Assembly (NCBI RefSeq): GCF_900176885.1
Contig: NZ_LT839648.1
Coordinates: 2,127,740 to 2,191,739 of the forward strand
Direction: 5' to 3'
Length of the DNA: 64,000 nt
Origin: Oceanobacillus senegalensis
GTDB lineage: Bacteria > Bacillota > Bacilli > Bacillales > Amphibacillaceae
Position 1 is the first letter of the stretch; the number at the start of each line of letters is the position of its first letter. A model generated the notes under the pieces. That model did no database searches. It had not been told where the DNA came from and was given only the letters and a program-made list of their open reading frames with translations. The position numbers were made by a program, and so were the translations under genes. Of this stretch, positions 24,879 through 32,076 are shown one piece after another.

Positions 24879-25173
24879 AGGGATACTTCCTTTCTTTAAA
24901 GAACAATTCACTCATCTATTCCCCATTTTATTTCCATGATATTAGTGAACGAAAGCCTGTTCAATAGTAAACTCGACTCATTGCTTGCAAAAAATGACGA
25001 TTACCCTTCGCAACAGGTAAACCATCATAACGTATAAAAACAATTTTGTTGTATACAATTATTATAGATAAAAACGCATTTGGTGTTCGTATACTTAATA
25101 AATACGTGACTATCATAATTAGATATGTAAAAAAACTGCAATCTCTATTTTTCAACAAAAGGTGGATGAAAAA

Positions 25174-25914
25174 ATGAAAATTGATGTAATTGGTGATATC
25201 CACGGTTGTATAGAAGAGCTTCATATGCTTTTTCAAAAATTAGGATACCATTACCAAAACGGTGCATATGTTCACCCCAATGATAGAATCCCCGTATTTG
25301 TCGGTGATTTGACAGATCGCGGTCCAAACTCCATAGCGGTGATACAACTTGTTTATCGAATGGTCATAGAGGAACAAAAAGCAAAATATGTTCCAGGTAA
25401 CCATTGTAACAAATTATACCGGTTCTTTTTAGGAAATAATGTTCAACAAAAGCATGGCCTGGAAACAACGGTTGCTGAATACGAGGTACTTTCGACTCGT
25501 GAGCAAAAAATTATACGAAAACAATTCATGACTCTTTATGACAAGGCACCGTTATATTTAGAAATTCCAGAGGTTTCTGCAGTCATTGCTCATGCTGGAA
25601 TTAAGGAAGCTTACATAGGACGTAGCGATAAAAAAGTGAAATCCTTTGTTTTATATGGGGATGTAACCGGAGCCACCCATCCAGATGGCCGTCCTATTCG
25701 ACGTGATTGGGCAAAACATTATAAGGGAAGCCATTGGATTGTATATGGTCATACCCCCGTGAAAGAGGCTAGAATAATAAATAAAACAATCAATATTGAT
25801 ACTGGTTGTGTTTTTGGAAATGCTTTAACGGCATTCCAATTACCAGAAGAAAAAACAGTGGCTGTTGAATCCAAACAACCACTAGTAGAAGAAAAATTTA
25901 ATTCATTTGATTAA
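25174..25914 (+). CDS. prpE: Bis(5'-nucleosyl)-tetraphosphatase PrpE
   Basis: This 246-residue metallophosphoesterase hydrolyses Ap4A asymmetrically in B. subtilis and is implicated in spore germination. The calcineurin-like metal motifs are [28 protein letters not shown] and YGHTP, in order. The ATG at 25174 has AAGGTGG 8 bases upstream; the ATG at 25162 directly abuts it. It converges on rluD-like yjbO, and the two coding regions overlap by 17 bases at their 3' ends. Confidence 0.88.
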   Translation: MKIDVIGDIHGCIEELHMLFQKLGYHYQNGAYVHPNDRIPVFVGDLTDRGPNSIAVIQLVYRMVIEEQKAKYVPGNHCNKLYRFFLGNNVQQKHGLETTVAEYEVLSTREQKIIRKQFMTLYDKAPLYLEIPEVSAVIAHAGIKEAYIGRSDKKVKSFVLYGDVTGATHPDGRPIRRDWAKHYKGSHWIVYGHTPVKEARIINKTINIDTGCVFGNALTAFQLPEEKTVAVESKQPLVEEKFNSFD

Positions 25915-26788
25915 AATTTTCAATGAATCCAGCCATATCATCTGGTAATGGTGAATCTAAATCGATTACTTTCTTTGTAAACGGATGCTCGAAGGATAGC
26001 ATGGAACAATGAAGAGCCTGTCTATTTATATCCCTCTTAGTTCCTCCATACAGATCATCTCCGGCTAGCGGATGATTTAAATAGGAGAAATGAACACGTA
26101 TTTGATGTGTTCTGCCAGTTTCAAGCTGAATATTCACGTATGTATGGCTTGTTAACCATTTTTCAACCTGAAAATGAGTCACCGCCCGTTTACCCGTCTC
26201 TCTGACAGTTCGTTCGATAATCGAATTTTCCTTTCGATCAATCGGTGCATTAATCGTTCCCGTCATTCTCTCCATACTTCCTTCGACAATTGCCTTATAT
26301 CTACGCTTGACTTTTCCTTCCTTTTGGGATTTCGCCATAAGCGAATGACTATACCGATTCTTCGCAATTAATAATAAACCAGATGTATCCCTATCCAACC
26401 TAGTGACTACATGTACGGTATATGGGATATTATGTTTTACATAATATCCTAGTATCCCATTTGCTACGGTTCCTGTAGGGTGATTTAATGAAGGAATCGT
26501 TGCAATCCCAGCTGGCTTATCGACGACTAGAACAGCTTCATCCTCATACACAATCGATATATCCATTTCCTCAGCTTTCATATGCAAACCAATGCTCTCT
26601 TTTGGAAAGGTAATTTGTAGCAAATCTCCTTTCTTCAAGTAATAGCGAACCGTTTGGGGAATATCATTAACTTTAATCCCCCCTGCTTCCTTCACCATAA
26701 TAAGAATTCTTCTAGAAAAACCGTGGACGATGCGTAAATAATCTCGAATCATCATACCATCATGTTCATTTTGAATGATCCATTTCAT
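25898..26788 (-). CDS. RluA/RluD-family pseudouridine synthase, YjbO-like
   Basis: This 296-residue enzyme isomerises uridine to pseudouridine in RNA, probably 23S rRNA. It has an N-terminal S4-like RNA-binding region (about 1-60) and the catalytic motif [13 protein letters not shown], whose Asp in LDRDTSG is essential in the family; YKAIVEG and [10 protein letters not shown] follow. It is the third gene in a relQ-nadF-yjbO order, 12 bases after nadF, the same as in B. subtilis. The exact target base is not known. Confidence 0.9.
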   Translation of the reverse strand: MKWIIQNEHDGMMIRDYLRIVHGFSRRILIMVKEAGGIKVNDIPQTVRYYLKKGDLLQITFPKESIGLHMKAEEMDISIVYEDEAVLVVDKPAGIATIPSLNHPTGTVANGILGYYVKHNIPYTVHVVTRLDRDTSGLLLIAKNRYSHSLMAKSQKEGKVKRRYKAIVEGSMERMTGTINAPIDRKENSIIERTVRETGKRAVTHFQVEKWLTSHTYVNIQLETGRTHQIRVHFSYLNHPLAGDDLYGGTKRDINRQALHCSMLSFEHPFTKKVIDLDSPLPDDMAGFIENFNQMN

Positions 26789-26800
26789 GAAATATTAACC

Positions 26801-27616
26801 TCACTCCATTCTTTGTTCCCCTTCAGCAACAAATGAATCACGAACCCTATCCCAGAACGGAAATTGCCGGAACCTAGCAAACCGAACTCTTTCCTTAGCA
26901 ACTCGACATTGAATTGATTTTACATCATCATACGTTCTTGTGAAATGATCAATAGCGATTAAGAAGCTTTTCCCTTCTTTCATCGGCTCCAATAAGCACG
27001 TATGATGTTTTGGAAGGATGAGTGGGGAACCAATAGTACGGAATACCCGATTATTAATTGAAGCCATTTCTGTTAATTGAATAGCCTCAATGGATGGATG
27101 GATAATAGCGCCACCTAAGGCTTTGTTATATGCAGTACTACCTGATGGTGTTGAAATACAGATTCCATCTCCACGAAATGTTTCAAAATGCTCACCTTTA
27201 ATTTTCACATCAAATACTACTGATCCCTCAGCTGTCTTAATCATTGATTCATTTAAAGCAAGAACCCTATCTTCCTTTTCACTTGAATTTCCACGGATAA
27301 TGACTTCAAGTATTGGATATTCCACAATTTGAAAAGGAGTTTTTGCAATTTCAATCACGAGTTTCTCTAGTTCATCTGGTGTATAATCCGCATAAAAGCC
27401 TAAGTGGCCTGTATGAACTCCGATAAAAGCGGTCTTATCCAATCGGTGTATATAGCGATGGAATGCTTCAAGAAATGTTCCATCACCACCAACAGATATA
27501 ACCAAATCTGGTTCTTCTTGGTTGTACACCAAATCAAAATCAAGTAAATACTGCTTCATCGTTGATTTGATTTTATTAGAACGTTTGTCACCTTTAGATA
27601 TGATTTTAAAATTCAC
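26801..27616 (-). CDS. nadF: NAD kinase
   Basis: This 271-residue enzyme (also called PpnK or NadK) phosphorylates NAD to NADP. The ATP/NAD-kinase signature [11 protein letters not shown] is at about 44-54, and the NAD-binding loop [19 protein letters not shown] is intact. The start is GTG preceded by GGGGAGG. It lies 42 bases after the alarmone synthetase gene and just before yjbO, a conserved Bacillus arrangement. Confidence 0.94.
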   Translation of the reverse strand: MNFKIISKGDKRSNKIKSTMKQYLLDFDLVYNQEEPDLVISVGGDGTFLEAFHRYIHRLDKTAFIGVHTGHLGFYADYTPDELEKLVIEIAKTPFQIVEYPILEVIIRGNSSEKEDRVLALNESMIKTAEGSVVFDVKIKGEHFETFRGDGICISTPSGSTAYNKALGGAIIHPSIEAIQLTEMASINNRVFRTIGSPLILPKHHTCLLEPMKEGKSFLIAIDHFTRTYDDVKSIQCRVAKERVRFARFRQFPFWDRVRDSFVAEGEQRME

Positions 27617-27658
27617 AACTATAGCCTCCCCTATTTGTAAAGACAGTTATTCTATCAT

Positions 27659-28270
27659 CTAAAATTTTCGCCGGAACATCCGTTGTGCTTCTTGAATTTC
27701 ATGCTTAATCATTGACATTTCTTCATCCAACTTAAAAGCCGCTTCCGAAGCACGTTGAAGTCTTTCTTTTATTTCCGTTGGGATACTACCACTATATTTA
27801 TAATTAAGCGAATGCTCATTTGTCGCCCAGAAATTCATAGCTAACGTTCTAATTTGAATTTCTGCCAAAACAAATTTTCTTCCTTGAACCATTTCAACCG
27901 GATATTCAATAATCATATGATAAGAGCGATAGCCACTTGGCTTTTTATTTGTTATATAATCTTTTTCTTCAATTACTTTAAAATCATTTCGCCTGCGAAG
28001 CATTTTAACAATTGTATAGATATCATCAACAAACTGACATACAACTCTTACACCTGCAATATCATATATTTCTGTTTCTATATTCTCTAAAGGAATTTCC
28101 CGACTTTTTGCTTTTTCTAAAATACTTGGGACTGGCTTAACCCTTCCTGTAACAAACTCTATTGGAGAATGGCTCGAGTCATATTCGAATTGTGAACGAG
28201 TCCCTTTTAATTTCACTTTTAATTCTTCAACTACTTGTTTATAAGGAGCTAGTAAAGCTTCCCAATTCAT
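27659..28270 (-). CDS. relQ: Small alarmone synthetase (RelQ/YjbM type)
   Basis: This 203-residue single-domain RelA/SpoT synthetase makes (p)ppGpp from ATP and GTP or GDP without a hydrolase domain. Conserved parts include HSPIEFVTGRVKP, IYDIAGVRVVCQFVDDIY and KPSGYRSYHMII. B. subtilis YjbM forms an allosterically regulated tetramer. The ATG at 28270 follows GGGAGAG; the frame extension to 28297 lacks a site. It is the first gene of relQ-nadF-yjbO and is divergent from the CYTH gene. Confidence 0.93.
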   Translation of the reverse strand: MNWEALLAPYKQVVEELKVKLKGTRSQFEYDSSHSPIEFVTGRVKPVPSILEKAKSREIPLENIETEIYDIAGVRVVCQFVDDIYTIVKMLRRRNDFKVIEEKDYITNKKPSGYRSYHMIIEYPVEMVQGRKFVLAEIQIRTLAMNFWATNEHSLNYKYSGSIPTEIKERLQRASEAAFKLDEEMSMIKHEIQEAQRMFRRKF

Positions 28271-28415
28271 AACAACACTCTCCCACGTTTCAGTCAATCA
28301 AATTATAGCCTATATTATTTTAACATACTAGCCGAATTGATTTTCATTGCAAAATAAATAGAGTTTCGCCATAATCAATCAATAATATCTTTTTTAATAC
28401 AATGGAGGCAATATG

Positions 28416-28988
28416 ATGGCACAAGAAATCGAAATTGAATATAAAAATTTATTAACAAAAGAAGAATTCAAACATTTACTGGATAAATTACCATTTCCTG
28501 AATATAGTGTTAAACAAACTAATTTTTATTTTGAGACAGAGACACTTTCCTTAAAAGATAAAGGTTGTGCACTACGAATAAGAGAAAAGGCTGCAAAATA
28601 CCGATTGACTTTAAAAGAGCCTCATGAATTGGGATTATTGGAAACCCATGATGAATTATCAAAAGAAGAAGCACTTCAATGGACCAAAGGAAATATTATC
28701 CCTAAACCCGAAACAACAAAGCAATTAACTAACTTAGGTATCGAACCAAAGGATTTAATTTATTTCGGAAAACTAATCACAGAAAGACGAGAAGTTACCC
28801 ACCGCAATTGTTTCATTGTATTAGATTACAGTATTTACAATGATAAAGAGGATTTTGAATTTGAACTAGAAGCAAGCGATAGAAAAACTGGGATAGATAC
28901 GTTTCATTCCTTATTGGAGGAATGTAACATTACAATTAAAAATACTCCTAATAAAATAGAAAGATTTTTCGATTCGTTACCAAAATAG
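28416..28988 (+). CDS. yjbK: CYTH-domain protein, YjbK-like
   Basis: This 190-residue CYTH (triphosphate tunnel metalloenzyme) protein begins with the signature EIEIEYK (ExExK) and folds as a beta-barrel that binds triphosphate substrates. It contains further charged strands LRIREKAAKYRLTLKEP and FEFELEAS. It may hydrolyse tripolyphosphate or similar compounds. Two adjacent ATGs are possible; the second (28416) is 7 bases from GGAGG and is preferred. It lies opposite relQ, as in B. subtilis, and a terminator follows. Confidence 0.88.
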   Translation: MAQEIEIEYKNLLTKEEFKHLLDKLPFPEYSVKQTNFYFETETLSLKDKGCALRIREKAAKYRLTLKEPHELGLLETHDELSKEEALQWTKGNIIPKPETTKQLTNLGIEPKDLIYFGKLITERREVTHRNCFIVLDYSIYNDKEDFEFELEASDRKTGIDTFHSLLEECNITIKNTPNKIERFFDSLPK

Positions 28989-29100
28989 GTATTTTCACAT
29001 ACACCAAATCAGATTGTTTGCCCACATAGATAGTACACTGTAAAATAAGGGCAAACAGATTACACTGCCTATCTTGTATGAAGGCTAATTTTATAAAATC

Positions 29101-29132
29101 GTTGCTTTTAGCTACAGCAAAGTAAAAGCAAC
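29101..29132 (+). terminator. Terminator after yjbK
   Basis: GTTGCTTTTA and TAAAAGCAAC form a perfect 10-bp stem, followed by an A/T-rich tail with AAAATTTT. It lies between yjbK and the globin gene. A second inverted repeat, TGTTTGCCC/GGGCAAACA, stands just before it at about 29015-29058. Confidence 0.65.
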
Positions 29133-29190
29133 AAAATTTTAAAAATTTTATTATGTAACAAATTTAGAATTTAAATACAAGGAGATAAAT

Positions 29191-29577
29191 ATGAAAGAAG
29201 TAAAGCATGGTAATATTTATGATGCAATTGGTGGTTTTGAAACGATAGAAAGACTTGTTACCTCGTTTTACAAACGCGTAGGAAAACATCCTGACTTAAT
29301 TCCAATATTCCCAGAGGATTTAACCGAGACAGCAAGAAAACAGAAATTATTTCTAACTCAGTTTTTCGGTGGTCCAAGATTATATGAACAAGATCGGGGA
29401 CACCCGATGCTAAGGAGACGCCACCTCCCCTTCCCTATTACACCAACGAGAAGAGATGCATGGCTTCATTGTATGAAGGAAGCGTTAAAAGAAGCAGAAA
29501 TTGAGGAACCCTACCAAACAGTTATCTATGAAAAATTGACCCTAACAGCCAATCACATGATGAATAGACTAGATTGA
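29191..29577 (+). CDS. yjbI: Truncated hemoglobin, group II (YjbI)
   Basis: This 128-residue group II truncated hemoglobin contains the conserved proximal-histidine segment MLRRRHLPFPITPTRRDAWL, with F8 His in RHLPF and the G8 Trp in DAWLHCM. YjbI binds oxygen tightly and has been linked to SpxH function and redox stress. AAGGAG precedes the ATG. It is 18 bases upstream of spxH and probably in the same operon, the same order as in B. subtilis. Confidence 0.93.
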   Translation: MKEVKHGNIYDAIGGFETIERLVTSFYKRVGKHPDLIPIFPEDLTETARKQKLFLTQFFGGPRLYEQDRGHPMLRRRHLPFPITPTRRDAWLHCMKEALKEAEIEEPYQTVIYEKLTLTANHMMNRLD

Positions 29578-29595
29578 TAGAAAGGAGAATTCGAT

Positions 29596-30462
29596 GTGAG
29601 TTGGAATCAAATTGGGCTTAGTAACTTCAATAATACAAACACATCGGAAAGCTGCAACTATCAAAACTTTAATCCAAAACCGATTGAAATGTATGTCTTT
29701 ATCGACCCGCTTTGCCCAGATTGCTGGTATTTTGATCCATATTTAAAAAAGCTTACATTAGAATATGGGCGATTTTTCACTACTAGGCCAATTGTAAGTA
29801 TCGCAATAAATCGTGAAAGCCTTTGTAGATCAAAAAATAACTTTAAAAAGTTAACTAGACAATCAGAACAAACGTTAAATCAAATAGAAAAGTCAATAAA
29901 CAGTCCTTGGATTGTTTCTCTTGCCATAAAAGCTGCTGAGATTCAAGGTAAGAAATCAGGAAAAGCCTTTTTACGAAAACTACAAGAAAACCTATATTTA
30001 AGAAAACGCAATATCTCAAAGGAAGAAATATTAATTGATATCGCTAAACAAGCAAATCTCGATATTGAAGAATTTACTGAAGACCTTTATTCATCATCAG
30101 CCAAGAAGGCGTTCCAGCGTGATGTACAATTAACACATGAGATGGAAATTGAAGATATTCCAACTATCGTGTTTTTTAATCATTCTAATGATGACCAAGG
30201 GATAAAAATTTCAGGTGTTTATTCTTACGAGGTTTATGAATTTATTTTACGAGAAACATTAAAAAATACACCTATCCCATCCGCAAAACCTCCATTAGAA
30301 GAATTTATACAGAATTTTGAGGTGGTTGGAAGTAAGGAAATTTCCATTGTATATGATTGGTCCATATCCAAGACAGAAAAAGAAATGAAGAAACTCCAAT
30401 TCAAACAAAAAGTAGATAAGATTTCCAGTCAGCAAGGAACCTTCTGGAAATACCTTGGTTAG
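29596..30462 (+). CDS. spxH: ClpXP adaptor SpxH (YjbH), DsbA-like
   Basis: This 288-residue thioredoxin-fold protein presents Spx to the ClpXP protease. The DsbA-like CxxC is in DPLCPDCWYFDP (about 38-41). The GTG start follows AAAGGAG; an overlapping ATG is directly followed by a stop. The N-terminal tail has only one cysteine and no histidine, whereas I recall a His/Cys-rich metal-binding tail in B. subtilis YjbH. Its substrate Spx is encoded 6 kb away in this window. Confidence 0.92.
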   Translation: MSWNQIGLSNFNNTNTSESCNYQNFNPKPIEMYVFIDPLCPDCWYFDPYLKKLTLEYGRFFTTRPIVSIAINRESLCRSKNNFKKLTRQSEQTLNQIEKSINSPWIVSLAIKAAEIQGKKSGKAFLRKLQENLYLRKRNISKEEILIDIAKQANLDIEEFTEDLYSSSAKKAFQRDVQLTHEMEIEDIPTIVFFNHSNDDQGIKISGVYSYEVYEFILRETLKNTPIPSAKPPLEEFIQNFEVVGSKEISIVYDWSISKTEKEMKKLQFKQKVDKISSQQGTFWKYLG

Positions 30463-30584
30463 CCTTTATAAAAAAGCTTTTTTTATTGGGTGGATATTAA
30501 GAATGAGGATTGACAAATTAGATTTGTTTCCTATAAATTTCGTTTCGATTTGTTATTTTCCAACATACAAAATCAATTAGATAT

Positions 30585-30706
30585 AAAAGAAGGATATGCG
30601 GGGCAGCGCATATCCTTTATTCCGTCTTTGTATAAATACAAAGGGGGATGGGAGAAAGTTTCATGATCAAACAAAAGGGGTATTTGTTTGTGTAATTAAC
30701 TTACAC
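30585..30706 (-). ncRNA. roxS: RoxS/RsaE small RNA, copy A
   Basis: This is a predicted 122-nt transcript. A promoter TTGCGA (30734-30739) / TAATAT (30711-30716) with 17-bp spacing precedes it. The RNA carries AAGTTAATTACACAAACAAA, the C-rich motif ATACCCCTTTTG, TTTCTCCCATCCCCC and CTTTGTA/TACAAAG, and ends in the terminator GGATATGCG/CGCATATCC plus a T-rich tail. The two C-rich segments match S. aureus RsaE and B. subtilis RoxS as I recall them. The site between spxH and the yizD-position gene is the B. subtilis roxS locus. RoxS pairs with mRNAs of central metabolism under nitric-oxide and redox control. Confidence 0.85.
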
Positions 30707-30754
30707 GTATATATTAACAATGATGACCTAATCTCGCAATACTTTTGTTCATAT

Positions 30755-30763
30755 TTTCACAAA
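30755..30763 (-). promoter_or_regulatory. ResD/SrrA-like box upstream of roxS copy A
   Basis: On the minus strand TTTGTGAAA followed by NNATGAAC lies just upstream of the -35 box. The same motif precedes copies B and C. TTTGTGAAT is the described ResD consensus, and roxS is a known ResD target. Confidence 0.6.
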
Positions 30764-30880
30764 ATGTTCAATTCTAATTTTGATTTTAAACCATATAAAT
30801 GTAGTATGAACATGGTGGGACTGCCATTACTCGGCTGCCGAAATCTTGTGGAGGGCTTCAGTAACTTGGACGTCCAAATT

Positions 30881-30906
30881 TGAACATGATTATTTTATCA
30901 TGTTCA
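30881..30906. promoter_or_regulatory. 26-bp palindrome upstream of the yizD-position gene
   Basis: TGAACATGAT and ATCATGTTCA are perfect arms with a 6-base A/T centre, 60 bp before the small membrane-protein gene. No U-tract follows, so it may be an operator rather than a terminator. Confidence 0.4.
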
Positions 30907-30966
30907 TAACACCGGATTTTTATCTTTCAAAGAGAATTCATTACATTTTGAAACAGGAGTGAAAGT

Positions 30967-31149
30967 ATGATGCAACAAACTTATCCGTTTCTATTTCTAA
31001 TTATAACAATTTTTGCCTTTTTTATGAATGTCTTAGGACTTATGCAATTAGTTCCACTTTATGTTACACTCCCCTTCTTGTTTATATCTATCTATTTAAC
31101 CATCTATTCATTTACCAATCAAAACACTTATAGAAGACGTATGAGGTAA
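30967..31149 (+). CDS. Small membrane protein in the yizD position
   Basis: This 60-residue protein has two hydrophobic segments (about 6-26 and 31-50) and ends in a basic tail YRRRMR. CAGGAGTG stands 5 bases before the ATG, so it is very likely a real gene. In B. subtilis the small gene yizD occupies the place between pepF and spxH; I cannot confirm sequence homology. Two hydrophobic helices and small size also fit a type I toxin, but the flanking RNAs look like RoxS rather than antitoxins. Confidence 0.7.
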   Translation: MMQQTYPFLFLIITIFAFFMNVLGLMQLVPLYVTLPFLFISIYLTIYSFTNQNTYRRRMR

Positions 31150-31297
31150 ATAACTAAAGCAGAATCGCTCTCACAAGCTAACACATCACGTCCTAGAAAT
31201 GCGGTTACCGTCCCGAGGAAAACTATTTATCACAACAACTATACTAGCACGTCTTGTGCATCGTAGATATAGTTAATAATTTCATACCTAGAAAAGC
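31150..31297. other. Structured intergenic stretch between yizD-like gene and roxS copy B
   Basis: No gene is seen. The main feature is a long imperfect hairpin at about 31226-31275, with arms AACTATA / TATAGTT and inner pairs GCAC / GTGC. It could act as terminator for the small membrane-protein gene although no U-tract follows. Confidence 0.4.
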
Positions 31298-31416
31298 GAA
31301 AAAGGATATGCGGGCAGCGCATATCCTTTTCTTCCGTCTCTATTTAAATAAAGGGGGGTGGGAAAAAGTTTCAAGATTAAATAAAAGGGGTATTTATAAG
31401 TGTAATTAACTTACAG
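31298..31416 (-). ncRNA. RoxS/RsaE small RNA, copy B (diverged)
   Basis: This second copy keeps the same layout. Its promoter is TTGTAC (31444-31449) / TATGAT (31421-31426) with 17-bp spacing. GTAAGTTAATTACAC, ATACCCCTTTT, TTTCCCACCCCCC and the terminator GGATATGCG/CGCATATCC plus TTTTT all follow in order. It differs most from copies A and C in the middle (TTTAATCTTGAAACTTTTT) and in the second hairpin, where the CTTTGTA stem is lost. Both C-rich motifs, the seed regions, are retained, so it is probably functional with altered targets. Confidence 0.8.
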
Positions 31417-31464
31417 ATATATCATAGCAACATGTTTACGTTTGTACAAGTAATATGTTCATTT

Positions 31465-31473
31465 GTTCACAAA
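31465..31473 (-). promoter_or_regulatory. ResD/SrrA-like box upstream of roxS copy B
   Basis: TTTGTGAAC with the downstream half-site ATGAAC is present on the minus strand at nearly the same distance from the -35 box as in copies A and C. Confidence 0.6.
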
Positions 31474-31555
31474 AAATTCATTGGATTTTAATTCAGTTAT
31501 TTGTTCTTAATTTAGAAAGGCAGTTACGTAAACAATCAAAAACTACAATTATAAA

Positions 31556-31671
31556 ATAAATCTCAATCAGTGGGGTTTTCTTTCATCCCCCACTGATTAT
31601 TAGATAAACAAATCATGCTTTTTGGGACAGTTATTCCTCCATTTTTGGGTTGAGCTATTACTTCCCTCTTA
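31556..31671. repeat. Dispersed intergenic repeat, copy 2
   Basis: It starts AAATCTCAATCAGTGGGG and forms a hairpin with CCCCCACTGATT. It ends with TTATTCCTCCATTTTTGGG and CTTCCCTCTTAA, matching the copy at 7228-7321 from end to end with a short insertion. It lies between roxS copies B and C. Confidence 0.65.
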
Positions 31672-31824
31672 AATTGTAGTAATTTTCACAAAACCGACTT
31701 CATTCCCCTATCAACTTCAATATCTTTAAAAAGCGAATATCATTATTTTATGTATTAGAAGGAAAATGGACAACACCGAGTAAAATACAACATGTAATTT
31801 GGATAAATTTTTGAAAGAACAAAT

Positions 31825-31949
31825 AAAAAAGAATATGCGGGGCAGCGCATATTCTTTAATCCGTCTTCTTTGTATAAATACAAAGGGGGGATGGGAGAAA
31901 GTTTCATGATCAAACAAAAGGGGTATTTGTTTGTGTAATTAACTTACAT
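31825..31949 (-). ncRNA. roxS: RoxS/RsaE small RNA, copy C
   Basis: This third copy, 125 nt, is very close to copy A. Its promoter is TTGCAT (31977-31982) / TATTAT (31954-31959) with 17-bp spacing. The RNA starts ATGTAAGTTAATTACAC, as S. aureus RsaE starts AUGAAAUUAAUCAC. ATACCCCTTTTG, CTCCCATCCCCCC and the CTTTGTA/TACAAAG stem follow, then the terminator GAATATGCG/CGCATATTC with TTTTTT. The terminator arms carry paired changes relative to copy A (GGAT to GAAT, ATCC to ATTC), which keeps the stem. Confidence 0.85.
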
Positions 31950-31997
31950 GTATATAATAGCAAGTGCACACACATCATGCAAGGATGTTGTTCATAG

Positions 31998-32006
31998 TTT
32001 CACAAA
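31998..32006 (-). promoter_or_regulatory. ResD/SrrA-like box upstream of roxS copy C
   Basis: TTTGTGAAA with half-site ATGAAC lies upstream of the copy C promoter on the minus strand, in the same layout as the other two copies. Confidence 0.6.
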
Positions 32007-32040
32007 ATGTTCAATTTCTAGGCAATATTTGACATAGTTA

Positions 32041-32067
32041 AAGGGAACAGATTAACACTGCTCCCTT
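32041..32067 (-). terminator. Terminator of pepF
   Basis: AAGGGA-CAG and CTG-TCCCTT (32041-32067) form the stem, 10 bases after the pepF stop. The minus-strand tail TTTAAC is short of U, so efficiency may be moderate. Confidence 0.6.
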
Positions 32068-32076
32068 ATTAATTTA

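Noticed and set aside
24879-25173. M-box magnesium riboswitch upstream of mgtE
   Set aside because: The region has none of the conserved M-box elements and no terminator before mgtE.
25898-25914. 17-bp overlap of prpE and the pseudouridine synthase gene as evidence of a frame error
   Set aside because: Both C termini are intact; short convergent overlaps are common in compact genomes.
30663-30695. Ten-codon frame MIKQKGYLFV preceded by GGGAG, as a possible toxin-like peptide
   Set aside because: Copy B lacks the ATG, and conservation follows the RNA read from the other strand.
30596-30883. 95-codon open frame on the plus strand
   Set aside because: It runs antisense through roxS copy A, has no ribosome-binding site, and is broken in copies B and C.
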